Shown: piece after piece, positions 36,106 through 45,568 of the stretch
How positions within the stretch are numbered: the first letter of the stretch is position 1
Layout: each line of letters starts with the position of its first letter
Source: Gardnerella vaginalis 1500E
Lineage (GTDB): Bacteria > Actinomycetota > Actinomycetes > Actinomycetales > Bifidobacteriaceae
Assembly (NCBI RefSeq): GCF_000263595.1
Contig: NZ_ADES01000014.1
Location: 1-64,000 of the forward strand
DNA length: 64,000 nucleotides
Direction: 5' to 3'
Position numbers and translations under genes: made by a program
The notes under the pieces: generated by a model
The model's input: the letters and a program-made list of their open reading frames with translations, nothing else
Database searches by the model: none
What the model was told of the DNA's origin: nothing

Positions 36106-36822
36106 TCACACGCGCTCAGTTCGTCCGGAAGCAAAGTTATCAAGAGCACCGGTTGCGCGCAAAGCCAAGTAAACAAACCACACAAGCACACCGGAAAGCA
36201 AAAGACCACTTACAAGCTCCGTAATCATATGAATCGTAATATAAGTAGGAGCTTTAGCCTGATACTTAGTGAAGCTTAAGAACACACCATACTCAAAAGC
36301 CACAAGCAAACCAGAAAGAGCACTCAAAGTCAAATTAAACTTTCGATACTTAGCAATCAAGAATGGCAATTCTGCAAAAACACCCTGCAGCAAAGCAGAA
36401 ATAACAGTATCCCTAATATTAAAAGGAGAACCAAGCAAAACCTGCACAAAAGCTGCAACAACATTCACATACACTGCAGAACCAGGCTTACGAATTAAAA
36501 GAAGAGCAAGAGTGCCAGATAAATACCACACGCCATGCGTAATACTAGCAAAACCAGGAAGAATAGCAGCATTAAGCGTGCGAATTATTGGAATAAAAAC
36601 CAATCCATAGCCAAAAAGAATTACGCCAAAAACAGCAGATAAAGCAGCTCCCAAAGCAATATCCGCCACACGCCAACGCAAATTAGCAACAATTGAAGGC
36701 TCCGGATTAGCTTTATCATTCGCACTATCCGTTACAGGAGTTGCAGAAGCTACAGAAGCAGATGATTTCGCTTCATCACTATCAATACTATTATCAATAT
36801 TCGTGTTAAAAATATTGCTCAT
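36106..36822 (-). CDS. ykoE: ECF transporter S component, YkoE family (thiamine precursor)
   Basis: 238 residues; about 50 hydrophilic N-terminal residues, then six likely membrane segments. The YkoE signatures are WRVADIALGAALSAVFGVILFGYG, SITHGVWYLSGTLALLLIRKPGSAVY and FVQVLLGSPFNI near residues 50-135. YkoE is the substrate-binding subunit of an energy-coupling-factor importer for hydroxymethylpyrimidine or thiamine. The ATPase and coupling subunits (YkoD, YkoC) are not next to it; the gene is followed by a tRNA. I looked for a TPP riboswitch upstream and did not find its conserved core. Confidence 0.85.
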   Translation of the reverse strand: MSNIFNTNIDNSIDSDEAKSSASVASATPVTDSANDKANPEPSIVANLRWRVADIALGAALSAVFGVILFGYGLVFIPIIRTLNAAILPGFASITHGVWYLSGTLALLLIRKPGSAVYVNVVAAFVQVLLGSPFNIRDTVISALLQGVFAELPFLIAKYRKFNLTLSALSGLLVAFEYGVFLSFTKYQAKAPTYITIHMITELVSGLLLSGVLVWFVYLALRATGALDNFASGRTERV

Positions 36823-36849
36823 AAGAAATCCTTTATCTTAAAAATGCTG

Positions 36850-36925
36850 CGCATTGTAAATACTTAATTGAGCACTTCCTGACCTACGCAACCCGGGCAG
36901 AAGCACCAACGAGTAAGTCTATCAC
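36850..36925 (-). promoter_or_regulatory. possible structured leader of ykoE
   Basis: On the minus strand the leader contains GGTGCTTCTG ... CAGGAAGTGCTC, which can pair imperfectly around CCCGGG-containing sequence about 45-95 bases before the start. It does not match the TPP, SAM or cobalamin cores I know. Could be a plain UTR stem. Confidence 0.3.
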
Positions 36926-37090
36926 CTTAAACAAAAGAAACACACGCTATAACAAATTTGCGTTATCAAAGTAAGTTATAACGCAATATAAAACCGCAGA
37001 AATATAGGAACAAGTAGCAGAAAACAGATAACTGAAGGAAAAACCTAGGTTATAAGGGTTATATGCCAAAAACTTGGGCAAGATGCAATC
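36926..37090. other. intergenic region upstream of ykoE
   Basis: No gene. It contains an inverted repeat TTGCGTTAT (36958-36966) and ATAACGCAA (36978-36986), which could be an operator or a promoter-proximal stem for ykoE. Confidence 0.4.
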
Positions 37091-37127
37091 AAAAACAAAA
37101 AGCACCGCTAGGATTTTAAGCGGTGCT
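37091..37127 (-). terminator. terminator of tRNA-Glu
   Basis: AGCACCGCT (37101-37109) pairs with AGCGGTGCT (37119-37127); on the minus strand TTTTTG-TTTTT-like sequence follows. It lies eight bases past the tRNA. Confidence 0.88.
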
Positions 37128-37135
37128 ATAATTTG

Positions 37136-37207
37136 TACCCCCTAAGAGAGTCGAACTCTTGTTGTCAGATTGAAAGTCTGGTGTCCTAACCGTTAGACGA
37201 AGGGGGC
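37136..37207 (-). tRNA. tRNA-Glu (anticodon TTC)
   Basis: 72-base cloverleaf on the minus strand. Acceptor GCCCCCT pairs with AGGGGGT, D-arm GTCTAACGGTTAGGAC, anticodon stem-loop CCAGA-CTTTCAA-TCTG with TTC, T-arm AGAGTTCGACTCT. CCA is not encoded. Confidence 0.95.
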
Positions 37208-37319
37208 TTCGAACCAAACCATATGATATTAACACTCGGAAAAGAAGCTCGCAACTTACGGCGTGTTGAGATTAAGTACGGCTTAATTGCGTGTGTGTTT
37301 GTAGGATTAGTTTTATTTT

Positions 37320-37720
37320 TTCTTTCGATATTCTTTAGTATCGTCTATGAGTTTTGACTGGTGTTCTTGTTCTTAGGTTCTTGACGAGGCTGGAAAATTT
37401 GTGTTTGCGCAAGTCCCGTCCTTCGTTGCTTTAACTGTTAAAGTATTTTGCTGTGTTCGCCTATCTTTTAACAATGTTGCTTCCTCAGTCCTCTTTTATT
37501 GCTGAACACAATTTTTCCAGCCTCTCAACACACTAAACGACAACACAAAACTCATAACTCGTTAAATTTGTTACGCAAAGTACGTGGTTTACTAAGTGCA
37601 ACTAAAGTCACGCAATTAAGCTGCGGGTAGGTGCGTGGTAGGTAGGAGTGTTCGGTGTGGTGTGTGCAGCAGCGCGAATGCTAGTATTCGCTAATCAACA
37701 GGACTAGCGTATTGAGAGCA
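37320..37720 (-). repeat. structured intergenic element, copy A (minus orientation)
   Basis: About 400 non-coding bases starting directly at the trmB stop. Read on the minus strand it is roughly 80% alike by eye to the element at 54040-54447 over about 290 bases. Nested long-range pairings: outer TATGAGTTTTG (37346-37356) with CAAAACTCATA (37546-37556); inner 20-base arms 37386-37405 and 37505-37524 (core CTGGAAAA) that pair with one mismatch. Between the inner arms lie about 99 bases with shared blocks GAGGACTGAG, GGCGAACACA and CGAAGGACGGGAC. No conserved reading frame is seen. It could be a structured RNA or a MITE-like mobile element. Confidence 0.75.
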
Positions 37721-38539
37721 TTATTTCGCTAGGTAGGTGAAGTCGTGAATCCTGCGACCAGCCTCCAAGCCTTTACGCTCAAAATTTGTAAGAACGCGAC
37801 CAGCAAAACGCTCAGATTCACTAAAATCTGCGTGAGGAAGAGCTGCTGCAGTGTCGACCGTACCTTTTCCAACGTGCTCAGTTGGGAGACTTACTTTTAA
37901 TTCGCCAATATTTGTGAAATCTTCGCGAGAATCCATAATCTCATGCACGTGCAAAGCATAATCCTCAATATCTGTAGCAATGCGCCACGCACCCTCTTTG
38001 CGCAATGCCTGGTGAATTGTAGAAGCAAGCTCTGGCTGCACTATACGACGCTTATGGTGGCGCATTTTAGGCCATGGATCAGGGAAGAAAGTCCAAACTT
38101 CTTCTAAAACACCTAAATCGCAAGCTGCGAAAAAATCAGGAGCATTGATTTGCGCAATACGAAGATTAGTTAAACCTTGCTTTCCAGCTAAAAGCATTGT
38201 GTGAGCAACGCCTGGATCATAAACTTCAAGCGCCAAAAAGTTAGTTTCCGGCAAACGTTCTGCTGCAGCAACAACGTTTTCGCCCTGACCGGAACCGATT
38301 TCAACAATAAGCGGATTATTATTGCCCCACTTATCTTTAATCCAATCATGCGTAATGTGCAAATTTTCGCGCAATCTAAAAGAGCCAGGAGCTTCAGTAA
38401 CATCTAATAAGTACTGACTTGCATAACGCTCCTGAGCGTGCTGTAAACGCGCATCTAAGCGTCCAGAACGACGCACAAACGACAATACAGTGCGTTGCTT
38501 GGCTTGCATAGTGTTTTCGTTTTCATTTTCACTGCTCAT
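37721..38539 (-). CDS. trmB: tRNA (guanine-N7-)-methyltransferase
   Basis: 272 residues. It would methylate G46 of tRNA with SAM. SAM-binding [33 protein letters not shown] near residues 78-110, and the family signature [28 protein letters not shown] near 143-170. The N-terminal 45 residues are variable, with an alternative ATG at 38509; the first ATG has a weak ribosome site. The C-terminus contains [18 protein letters not shown] as usual. Its stop codon abuts copy A of the intergenic element. Confidence 0.93.
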   Translation of the reverse strand: MSSENENENTMQAKQRTVLSFVRRSGRLDARLQHAQERYASQYLLDVTEAPGSFRLRENLHITHDWIKDKWGNNNPLIVEIGSGQGENVVAAAERLPETNFLALEVYDPGVAHTMLLAGKQGLTNLRIAQINAPDFFAACDLGVLEEVWTFFPDPWPKMRHHKRRIVQPELASTIHQALRKEGAWRIATDIEDYALHVHEIMDSREDFTNIGELKVSLPTEHVGKGTVDTAAALPHADFSESERFAGRVLTNFERKGLEAGRRIHDFTYLAK

Positions 38540-38644
38540 TAGATTACTTTCGTTATTCGGCTATACGCTTTTAGTTAAATTATTTAGTTAAATTCGCATG
38601 ATTTTAGTTATGCTCGAACTCTTGTTTATGCTACCAAAAAGTAT

Positions 38645-38679
38645 AAAAAAGCAGCGAGAGTGTTAAACAAACGCTGCTT
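38645..38679 (-). terminator. terminator of sepF
   Basis: AAGCAGCG (38649-38656) pairs with CGCTGCTT (38672-38679); T-run follows on the minus strand. Confidence 0.82.
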
Positions 38680-38707
38680 AATTAAGATTTTTATTGCGTA
38701 ATACGCT

Positions 38708-39172
38708 TTAAGAGAACAAGTCTCGAGCAGTATTGCCGTTTGGAGCATCCTCTACTTTAATATTCACTTGCGCAGGACTGAGCAAGAACACGCGAGGAGT
38801 TACACGCTCAATAGAACCGCGCACGCCGAATACTACGCCAGCAGAGAAATCAACAATTCGATACGCCACAGACTCAGTTACGCCAGTTAAATTAAGCACC
38901 ACTGGAACGCCATCTCTTAAAGCACGACCAACCATTTGCGCATCGTCATAAGACTTTGGATGAATGGTAGTAATACGGCTCATGCGATTAAGACTTGCGC
39001 GAGCAGAAGTGCCACTAGGGCGAGAATCGTCTCCGCGCTGCGACGCAACAGGTGTTACCGATCGATCGTTGTCAAAGGAAGTTTCTGGAACATCAGCTTC
39101 AACATAATCATCATCTTCTTGAACATCTGCCATACCAACGTACGACATTACGTTCTTCATAAAGCTAGCCAT
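38708..39172 (-). CDS. sepF: cell division protein SepF
   Basis: 154 residues. It anchors FtsZ at the membrane in bacteria lacking FtsA, as in actinobacteria. The N-terminus MASFMKNVMSYVGM is the amphipathic membrane-targeting helix, residues 15-65 form an acidic linker, and the SepF fold (residues 66-140) includes SRITTIHPKSYDDAQMVGRALRDGVPVVLNLTGV and VDFSAGVVFGVRGSIERVTPRVFLLSP. GAGGAGGG precedes the ATG closely. It sits 24 bases downstream of ftsZ, an operon arrangement that fits the partnership. Confidence 0.95.
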   Translation of the reverse strand: MASFMKNVMSYVGMADVQEDDDYVEADVPETSFDNDRSVTPVASQRGDDSRPSGTSARASLNRMSRITTIHPKSYDDAQMVGRALRDGVPVVLNLTGVTESVAYRIVDFSAGVVFGVRGSIERVTPRVFLLSPAQVNIKVEDAPNGNTARDLFS

Positions 39173-39196
39173 GAAGCCACCCTCCTCTCGTTACGC

Positions 39197-40408
39197 CTAA
39201 CGCAGAAAATCAGGAATATCTAGTTCATCCGGTTCAGAAGGCTGCGGTTGAGCAGGTTCTGGATTAGATACATACTGCTGATTTGCTGCAGTATCAAACA
39301 TAGAAGGCACAGAAGCAGGCTGCTCTGCTTGTTTAGCAGCAGATTCTTCCCTCATAGCAGAAGTAGACTTTGCTGGAGCAACAGACTTTACATCTGCCTG
39401 CATATCAACAAACTGACCGGCTGTTGCTGAAGATTCTTCCGACTTAGAGTGAGCGTCAAAACCTGCAGCAATAACAGTCACACGCACTTCGTCACCGTAG
39501 GAATCATCCAAGGAAAGACCCCAAATAATTTGTGCTTCTGGATGAATAGCCTTACGAACAAGCTCAGTTGCAGCAGACGCTTCTTGAAGCTTCAAATCGC
39601 TTGGACCTGCAATGTTAATCAAAGCACCGTGAGCACCTTCAATGCTTTCCTCAAGAAGAGGCGAGCTGATAGCGATTTCAGCAGCCTGAGTTGCACGATC
39701 TTCACCCTTTGCAGAACCGATGCCAAAGAGTGCTGTACCTGCTCCACGCAAAATAGCGGTAACATCGGAGAAGTCCACATGAATGTACGAATTTGTGGTA
39801 ATCAAATCAGTAATACCTTGAACACCAGCAAGCAATGCAGTATCTGCCGTCTTAAATGCTTCAATAATACCGATTGTGCGATCCGAAATTTCCAAAAGAC
39901 GATCGTTTGGAATTACGATTAACGCATCAACTTCTTTGCGAAGATTTTCGATACCAAGTTTTGCAGATGCAGCTCGCTGCGGCCCTTCAAAACCGAATGG
40001 ACGCGTAACAACTGCAATAGTTAAAGCACCCTGCTGATGCGCAGCACGAGCAACTATTGGGCTAGCACCAGTGCCTGTACCGCCGCCTTCGCCGCAGGTA
40101 ACGAACACCATATCAGCACCCTTAAGTGCTTCTTCAATATCTGATTGATGATCCTGTGCAGCTTTTGCACCCTTCTCAGGATCAGCACCAGCACCAAGAC
40201 CTCGGCTTGAAGCGTCCGATAATGAAATCTTTACATCAGCATCAGAACGCAGTAAATCTTTAGCGTCAGTATTAATGGCTACAAATTCTACATTCTGTAG
40301 ACCCTCGCTGATCATCCGATTGACGGCGTTACCGCCGGCACCACCGACGCCGACTACCTTGATGATGGTTTTGTCGTTGAAATTGTCAGTCTGGGCAATC
40401 TCGCTCAC
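39197..40408 (-). CDS. ftsZ: cell division GTPase FtsZ
   Basis: 403 residues. Tubulin-fold GTPase forming the division ring. Nucleotide-binding pieces: VVGVGGAGGNAVNRM near residue 18, GADMVFVTCGEGGGTGTGASPIVARAA near 97 (tubulin signature GGGTGTG), and NVDFSDVT-like VDFSDVTAIL (T7 loop) near 210. A variable linker follows, and the last residues DELDIPDFLR form the C-terminal peptide that binds SepF. The start is GTG, eight bases behind AGGAG. It heads the ftsZ-sepF pair; a 213-base gap upstream must hold its promoter. Confidence 0.97.
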   Translation of the reverse strand: MSEIAQTDNFNDKTIIKVVGVGGAGGNAVNRMISEGLQNVEFVAINTDAKDLLRSDADVKISLSDASSRGLGAGADPEKGAKAAQDHQSDIEEALKGADMVFVTCGEGGGTGTGASPIVARAAHQQGALTIAVVTRPFGFEGPQRAASAKLGIENLRKEVDALIVIPNDRLLEISDRTIGIIEAFKTADTALLAGVQGITDLITTNSYIHVDFSDVTAILRGAGTALFGIGSAKGEDRATQAAEIAISSPLLEESIEGAHGALINIAGPSDLKLQEASAATELVRKAIHPEAQIIWGLSLDDSYGDEVRVTVIAAGFDAHSKSEESSATAGQFVDMQADVKSVAPAKSTSAMREESAAKQAEQPASVPSMFDTAANQQYVSNPEPAQPQPSEPDELDIPDFLR

Positions 40409-40621
40409 CGTTTTCTCCTGTCACTCACGCACGTTTACACAATATTTTAGCGCAAAACGCTCGATACTGACGACGTTTTAACAATAAACTGAAAAAATGT
40501 CACTGATTTGATAATACACCGTGCTATATGCAAATATACATAGCCGGTAATTTTCTTTGAATAATCACAAGATAATCGCAGAATAATCAGTATATAAAAA
40601 TGGCCAAAAGCCTAGAAAACT

Positions 40622-41776
40622 CTAGTAACTAGCATCCATCGGGTCGTCGCCAAACAAGGCTTCGCGCTCCTCATGGCTTGTAGTACGAGAATCCAACCAG
40701 CCGTATGGCAAATGAACTTTTTTAGCAAAACGCACACGACCACGCGGCGTGTCTAACACTTGTTCCGGCAGACGAAGAGAGCCGTCGAGCATATTAAGAT
40801 TGCGATTAACATCCTCAATAGACTCGCATTCCATAAAGTTTTTGCGAGTTCCTCCACCAACCGGAAAACCCTTTAAATACCAAGCAATATGCTTACGCAA
40901 GTCGTGAACAGCCATACGCTCGTCACCATCATAAAACTCAACCAAAAGATTTAAGTGGCGCAAAATCACTGAGCCAACTTCCGCCAAAGTAGGATTAACA
41001 CGATTATCGCTACCCTCGCAAGCGTTACGAATATCTGCAAAAATCCAAGGCCTACCCTGGCATCCGCGACCAATGGCAACTCCCGCGCAACCAGTTTCTT
41101 TAAACATTGCGAGCGCATCTTGCGCACCCCAAATATCACCGTTTCCAAAAACAGGAATATTAAGCGCATCAACAAGCTCACCAATACGCTGCCAGTCTGA
41201 ATGACCACCGTAATATTCTGAAGTTGTGCGAGCATGCAAAGTTACAGCAGCACATCCTTCTTCCTGAGCAATATGGCCGGCTTGCATAAAAGTTTCATGA
41301 CTCTCGTCAATACCAACGCGGAATTTAGCTGTAACTGGGATTCCTGCAGGATTACAAACAGAAACTACGCGATGCAAAATTTCTTGCAGCAAATCAGTTT
41401 TCCAAGGAAGAGCAGACCCACCGCCGCGTCTTGTAACTTTAGGAACAGGACATCCAAAGTTTAAGTCAACATGGTCGGCCATGTTTTCATCGACAACAAT
41501 TCGAGCAGCAAGCTCCACAATAGAAGGATTAACACCATAAAGCTGCAAAGATCGCACTTTTTCACTAGGCGCAAAACGACAAAGTCTAAGCGCTTTTGGA
41601 TTTCTTGCAACTAATGCTCTAGCTGTAATCATTTCTGCTACGTAAAGCCCGTCTGGACCAAATTCTCGGCAGATTACGCGAAATGGCCAGTTAGTGATTC
41701 CAGCCATTGGAGACAAAACAACAGGAGTTGCAATATGAACTTTCCCTAAATCCACTGGTTTGATAGAAAAATTCAT
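40622..41776 (-). CDS. dusB: tRNA-dihydrouridine synthase
   Basis: 384 residues. FMN-dependent TIM-barrel enzyme reducing uridines in tRNA. LSPMAGITNWPFRVICREFG near residue 22, catalytic Cys in DLNFGCPVPKVTRRGGGSAL near 108, TLHARTTSEYYGGHSDW near 180, and IPVFGNGDIWGAQDAL plus VAIGRGCQGRPWIF near 210-245. The DusB label is by overall similarity; actinobacteria usually have one Dus. It is a single gene transcribed towards ftsZ, 213 bases away. Confidence 0.92.
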   Translation of the reverse strand: MNFSIKPVDLGKVHIATPVVLSPMAGITNWPFRVICREFGPDGLYVAEMITARALVARNPKALRLCRFAPSEKVRSLQLYGVNPSIVELAARIVVDENMADHVDLNFGCPVPKVTRRGGGSALPWKTDLLQEILHRVVSVCNPAGIPVTAKFRVGIDESHETFMQAGHIAQEEGCAAVTLHARTTSEYYGGHSDWQRIGELVDALNIPVFGNGDIWGAQDALAMFKETGCAGVAIGRGCQGRPWIFADIRNACEGSDNRVNPTLAEVGSVILRHLNLLVEFYDGDERMAVHDLRKHIAWYLKGFPVGGGTRKNFMECESIEDVNRNLNMLDGSLRLPEQVLDTPRGRVRFAKKVHLPYGWLDSRTTSHEEREALFGDDPMDASY

Positions 41777-41856
41777 ATTGCTTTAACTCCATTCACTTTA
41801 ATAATATTTTTGCTTATTAATACTTAAGATATTCTTAAGCGATACTCAAACGCGTA

Positions 41857-43377
41857 TTAGTACAAGCCGCCAGCAGTCGCGATTTTAACAGGCTTAGACT
41901 CGTCTTCGCCTGCTTCTTTAGCAATATCTACAGCACCATCAGCTGAGCGAGTGCCAACAATCTCAACAGGACCCTGCGGATACTTAACGCGCTTTTCGTT
42001 AATGCGGCTAGCAACGTAATCTGCAACCTTGCCCAAAGAAACGCGCTCTTGCTGCATAGTGTCGCGCTCGCGGATAGTAACAGCGTGATCTTCCAAAGTA
42101 TCAAAGTCAACTGTTACGCACAAAGGAGTACCGATTTCGTCTTCGCGACGGTAGCGGCGGCCAATAGCGCCTGCTTCATCGTAATCAATAACCCAATCAT
42201 GCTGGCGAAGATCTGCAGCCAAATCTTGAGCAACAGCTTGCAATTCCGGCTTCTTGCTCAACGGCAAAACTGCAGCCTTAACAGGAGCCAAACGAGGATC
42301 GAGTCTAAGAACAGTGCGCTTGTCAACGCCGCCCTTAGTGTTTGGAGCTTCGTCAACGTCGTAAGCGTCAACCAAGAATGCCATAAGAGAGCGCGTAAGA
42401 CCAGCAGCAGGCTCAATAACGTAAGGCACGTACTTTTCGCCAGTAGCCTGGTTAAAGTAGCTCAAATCCTCGCCGGAATGCTTAGCATGAGCAGACAAAT
42501 CGTAGTCAGTACGGTTTGCAATACCCTCAAGCTCTCCCCAGTCAGAACCTTGGAAGCCGAATTTGTACTCAATATCGACAGTGCGCTTGGAATAGTGGCT
42601 GAGCTTCTCCTTAGGATGCTCGTACATGCGCAAGTTTTCTGGCTTCACACCCAAATCCACATACCAGCGAACGCGAGTGTCAATCCAATACTGATGCCAA
42701 GCTTCGTCTGTTCCAGGCTCTACGAAGAACTCCATTTCCATCTGCTCAAACTCACGAGTGCGGAAAATAAAGTTTCCAGGCGTAATCTCGTTACGGAAAG
42801 ACTTACCAATATTTGCAATGCCGAATGGCGGCTTTTGACGAGTAGAAGTCATGACGTTCTTAAAGTCCACAAAAATACCCTGAGCTGTTTCTGGACGCAA
42901 ATAGTGCAAGCTGTTTTCGTCTTCAACAGGGCCTAAATGCGTGCGAAGCATCATGTTGAAGTCACGTGGCTCAGTCCAGTTTCCGCGAGTACCACAATCT
43001 GGGCAAGCAATATCTTTTAAGCCGTTTTCTGGCATTTTATCGCCATGCTTTTCGGCATAAGACTCTTCCAACTTGTCTGCACGATGACGCTTATGGCAGT
43101 TCAAGCACTCAATCAAAGGATCGTTAAACACGGAAACGTGACCGGAAGCAACCCAAACTTGCGAAGGCAGAATAACGGAAGTATCCACGCCAACAACATC
43201 GCCGCGCGTGGTTACCATGTAGCGCCACCATTCGCGCTTGATATTATCCTTTAACGCAACGCCCAACGGACCATAATCCCACGCGGAGCGCGTGCCACCG
43301 TAAATTTCGCCAGCTGGGAACACAAAACCTCGACGCTTAGCCAAGGACACGACTTCATCAAGCTTTGAAACAGCCAC
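41857..43377 (-). CDS. glyS: glycine-tRNA ligase, class II dimeric type
   Basis: 506 residues from the chosen GTG. Class II motifs: motif 1 region [23 protein letters not shown] near residue 30, [16 protein letters not shown] (motif 2 entry) near 175, [25 protein letters not shown] near 205, and motif 3 ... [15 protein letters not shown] near 330. A zinc-like cluster CLNCHKRH ... CPDCGTRG is at 89-135. The anticodon-binding domain is at the C-terminus. The frame is open 30 codons further upstream, but conservation starts at [10 protein letters not shown], where GTG follows AAGGTG. No T-box precursor is visible. Confidence 0.94.
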   Translation of the reverse strand: MAVSKLDEVVSLAKRRGFVFPAGEIYGGTRSAWDYGPLGVALKDNIKREWWRYMVTTRGDVVGVDTSVILPSQVWVASGHVSVFNDPLIECLNCHKRHRADKLEESYAEKHGDKMPENGLKDIACPDCGTRGNWTEPRDFNMMLRTHLGPVEDENSLHYLRPETAQGIFVDFKNVMTSTRQKPPFGIANIGKSFRNEITPGNFIFRTREFEQMEMEFFVEPGTDEAWHQYWIDTRVRWYVDLGVKPENLRMYEHPKEKLSHYSKRTVDIEYKFGFQGSDWGELEGIANRTDYDLSAHAKHSGEDLSYFNQATGEKYVPYVIEPAAGLTRSLMAFLVDAYDVDEAPNTKGGVDKRTVLRLDPRLAPVKAAVLPLSKKPELQAVAQDLAADLRQHDWVIDYDEAGAIGRRYRREDEIGTPLCVTVDFDTLEDHAVTIRERDTMQQERVSLGKVADYVASRINEKRVKYPQGPVEIVGTRSADGAVDIAKEAGEDESKPVKIATAGGLY

Positions 43378-43550
43378 AATACACCTTTTCGTAAAACTAG
43401 AAAATTCGGGTGAAACGGTGTTAATTATAGAAAAACCCTGTGACGCTTGTAGAATTATTAAAGTCACGCAAATTTATGAGTTTGTTGCGCATTATTTGGC
43501 GTTATATTTTGCTAAATTTGCGTAAGATTACGAATTTAAGGGATTGTGCT

Positions 43551-43943
43551 ATGAGTGAAATCAATAAAGATAACGAAGATAAAAACGCAAACATTTGCGA
43601 AAATAGCTGCGCAAACGCTCACAAAACTAACACGGTTGCGGCGTTGTGCATTGCTCCAAGCGGAGTCGGCGACGAGTTAAGCGAGTACGTGGCGGATGCC
43701 GTGAAAGTTATTCGCGACTCTGGATTAAAAAACGAAACGAACGCAATGTTTACGAATATTGAGGGCGAATTTGACGACGTTATGCGCGTTGTTCGTGACG
43801 CAACTATGACGCTAGTTAATAAAGGATACAGAACTGGCGTAATTCTAAAGCTAGACATTCGCCCTGGTTTTAGCAATCAAATTGACGCAAAAGCAGCGCT
43901 CGTAGATAAGATTCTCGACGAACGCAAAAACAACGAAAACTAA
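43551..43943 (+). CDS. thiamine-binding protein, YqgV/MTH1187 family
   Basis: 130 residues from the ATG with AAGGGA upstream. After a hydrophilic N-terminus of about 25 residues comes the DUF77/MTH1187 fold: VAALCIAPSGVGDELSEYVADAVKVIRDSGLKNETNAMFTNIEGEFDDVMRVVRDATMTLVNKGYRTGVILKLDIRPGF is the characteristic stretch. Proteins of this family bind thiamine in structural studies, as I recall, but lack known catalysis. Fits the thiamine salvage theme. The gene is divergent from glyS. Confidence 0.85.
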   Translation: MSEINKDNEDKNANICENSCANAHKTNTVAALCIAPSGVGDELSEYVADAVKVIRDSGLKNETNAMFTNIEGEFDDVMRVVRDATMTLVNKGYRTGVILKLDIRPGFSNQIDAKAALVDKILDERKNNEN

Positions 43944-43973
43944 GCGCGTTTAAGCGTCTAAACATCTAAGCGT

Positions 43974-44768
43974 TTAAGCGTTTTTTACGCCGCCAAACCT
44001 GCGGTCGCGATGCGCATAACGGTCAATCGACCTCCACAGCGCTTCGCGGCCGTAATCCGGAAATAGTTCCGGCACAAAATCAAGCTCCGCGTAGGATGCT
44101 TGCCAAGGCAAAAAGTTACTTGTGCGCTGCTCGCCGGAAGTGCGAATAACCAAATCGCAATCTGGAATATCTGGATTATACAAGTGCTCAGCAATCATTT
44201 TTTCAGTGATACGATCGCCTTTAATCTTGCCATTTTGAATTTCTTTAGCAATTTGCGCACACGCATCCGCAATTTCCGCTCGCCCACCATAATTTATGCA
44301 AAAAACAACGTCAATAGTTTTGTTGTTCTTGGTGATTTCTTGAGCTTTTTCCAGCTCGTCAATAACAGACTTCCACAAACGAGGACGACGCCCAGCCCAG
44401 CGCACGCGCACACCCCACTCGTTCATTTGCGCAACTCTGCGATGAATAATATCCCTAGAAAATCCCATTAAAAAGCGCACTTCTTGCGGAGAACGCTTCC
44501 AATTTTCCGTAGAAAAAGTATACAAGCTTAAGTAGCGCACTCCCGCTTCAATAGCGCCAGCAATAGTGTCAAAAACAACAGGCTCCGCGGCTTTGTGACC
44601 TTCGGTTCGAATCATTCCGCGCTCTTTAGCCCAACGACCATTACCGTCCATAATCACACCAACATGGCGAGGAACCTTTCCCTTAGGAAAATCTGGTATG
44701 CGAGAAAGGTCACTAAAAGGAGCCGCCGGAATATTAAGCGACGTATAATCCACGTTTTCAAAAGCCAT
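43974..44768 (-). CDS. uppS: isoprenyl transferase (undecaprenyl diphosphate synthase family)
   Basis: 264 residues. It builds the lipid carrier for peptidoglycan precursors. Catalytic Asp and surrounding loop HVGVIMDGNGRWAKERGM near residue 37, RYLSLYTFSTENWKRSPQEVRFLM near 93, and DLVIRTSGEQRTSNFLPWQASYAELDFVPELFPDYG near 205-240. It ends close to the 3' end of the thiamine-binding gene (convergent) and starts two bases after the stop of recO, so the two are coupled. Confidence 0.95.
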   Translation of the reverse strand: MAFENVDYTSLNIPAAPFSDLSRIPDFPKGKVPRHVGVIMDGNGRWAKERGMIRTEGHKAAEPVVFDTIAGAIEAGVRYLSLYTFSTENWKRSPQEVRFLMGFSRDIIHRRVAQMNEWGVRVRWAGRRPRLWKSVIDELEKAQEITKNNKTIDVVFCINYGGRAEIADACAQIAKEIQNGKIKGDRITEKMIAEHLYNPDIPDCDLVIRTSGEQRTSNFLPWQASYAELDFVPELFPDYGREALWRSIDRYAHRDRRFGGVKNA

Positions 44769-44770
44769 AC

Positions 44771-45517
44771 TTAAGAATGTAACAACCCCATTGAACGAAT
44801 TGGACGCTCAAGATAATATTCCGCCCAAATCTTTGCGCAAGAAAGAGTAGAAGAATCGATTGGCACGCCGTCAATAGAATGCCAATCGCCTTGCAAAAGT
44901 GCGAATAGTTGAAGACGTGTTTCGTCAGAACAAATAATAGATTCGGGCGTATGATCGCCAGCACACATAACGCCGCCGGCAGATGGAGAAAAGTAGCACA
45001 AATTTTCTTCTTTTCCGCAAACAACGCAAGTTTTTAAACGCGGCGACCAGCCAGCCAAAGACATTGCGCGCAAAAGGTATGAAATTCCAATAGCATTCGG
45101 CGCATGCTTTCTGTTAGATAGCGACGACAAAGCAGCAGTAAGTAGACGATACTGTCCGGAAGTATCTTGATATTCACGCATATACTCATCCGTATATTCG
45201 TTGGAAACCAGAGCATCTGCAACTTCCAACATAACGCTTGCATACTCATAGGACGTATAATCGGCACAAATCGGGCCGGCGTAGGCAGATATGGAAACAG
45301 CCTGTGATACAACATCCAAAGACTTTCCTTGCGCCAAAAGCACATCAACGCGCATAAGAGGCTCAAGTCGGCCGCCAAAGCGCGATTTAAGACGACGAAC
45401 TCCTTTTGCAACAGCACGAACTTTTCCATGCTGCTTTGTGAGCAAAACTACAATTCTATCTGCTTCACCCAAAGGAAAAGCACGAAGCACAACGGCTTCA
45501 TCGCGATACAACGGCAT
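44771..45517 (-). CDS. recO: DNA repair protein RecO
   Basis: 248 residues. OB-fold N-terminus MPLYRDEAVVLRAFPLGEADRIVVLLTKQHGKVRAVAKGVRRLKSRFGGRLEPL, followed by an alpha-helical part and a zinc-like motif CVVCGKEENLCYFSPSAGGVMC near 163-184. RecO loads RecA on gapped DNA with RecR. It overlaps nothing but lies two bases before uppS. Confidence 0.93.
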   Translation of the reverse strand: MPLYRDEAVVLRAFPLGEADRIVVLLTKQHGKVRAVAKGVRRLKSRFGGRLEPLMRVDVLLAQGKSLDVVSQAVSISAYAGPICADYTSYEYASVMLEVADALVSNEYTDEYMREYQDTSGQYRLLTAALSSLSNRKHAPNAIGISYLLRAMSLAGWSPRLKTCVVCGKEENLCYFSPSAGGVMCAGDHTPESIICSDETRLQLFALLQGDWHSIDGVPIDSSTLSCAKIWAEYYLERPIRSMGLLHS

Positions 45518-45568
45518 AAATCAAACTGCCAGTCTAAAATTATTGCAAATCTTAGCAAATAAAAGCGG

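Noticed and set aside
36823..36960. TPP riboswitch upstream of ykoE
   Set aside because: The conserved CUGAGA and CUGAUC-type cores are missing on the minus strand; only a generic stem is seen.
37320..37720. Coding gene or IS remnant in the 37-kb element
   Set aside because: Stops occur in all frames at short distance and the two copies share no frame; differences fall without codon periodicity, and no transposase motif is present.
42049..42936. 295-residue frame on the plus strand opposite glyS
   Set aside because: Complement of a well-conserved gene; no promoter or ribosome site.
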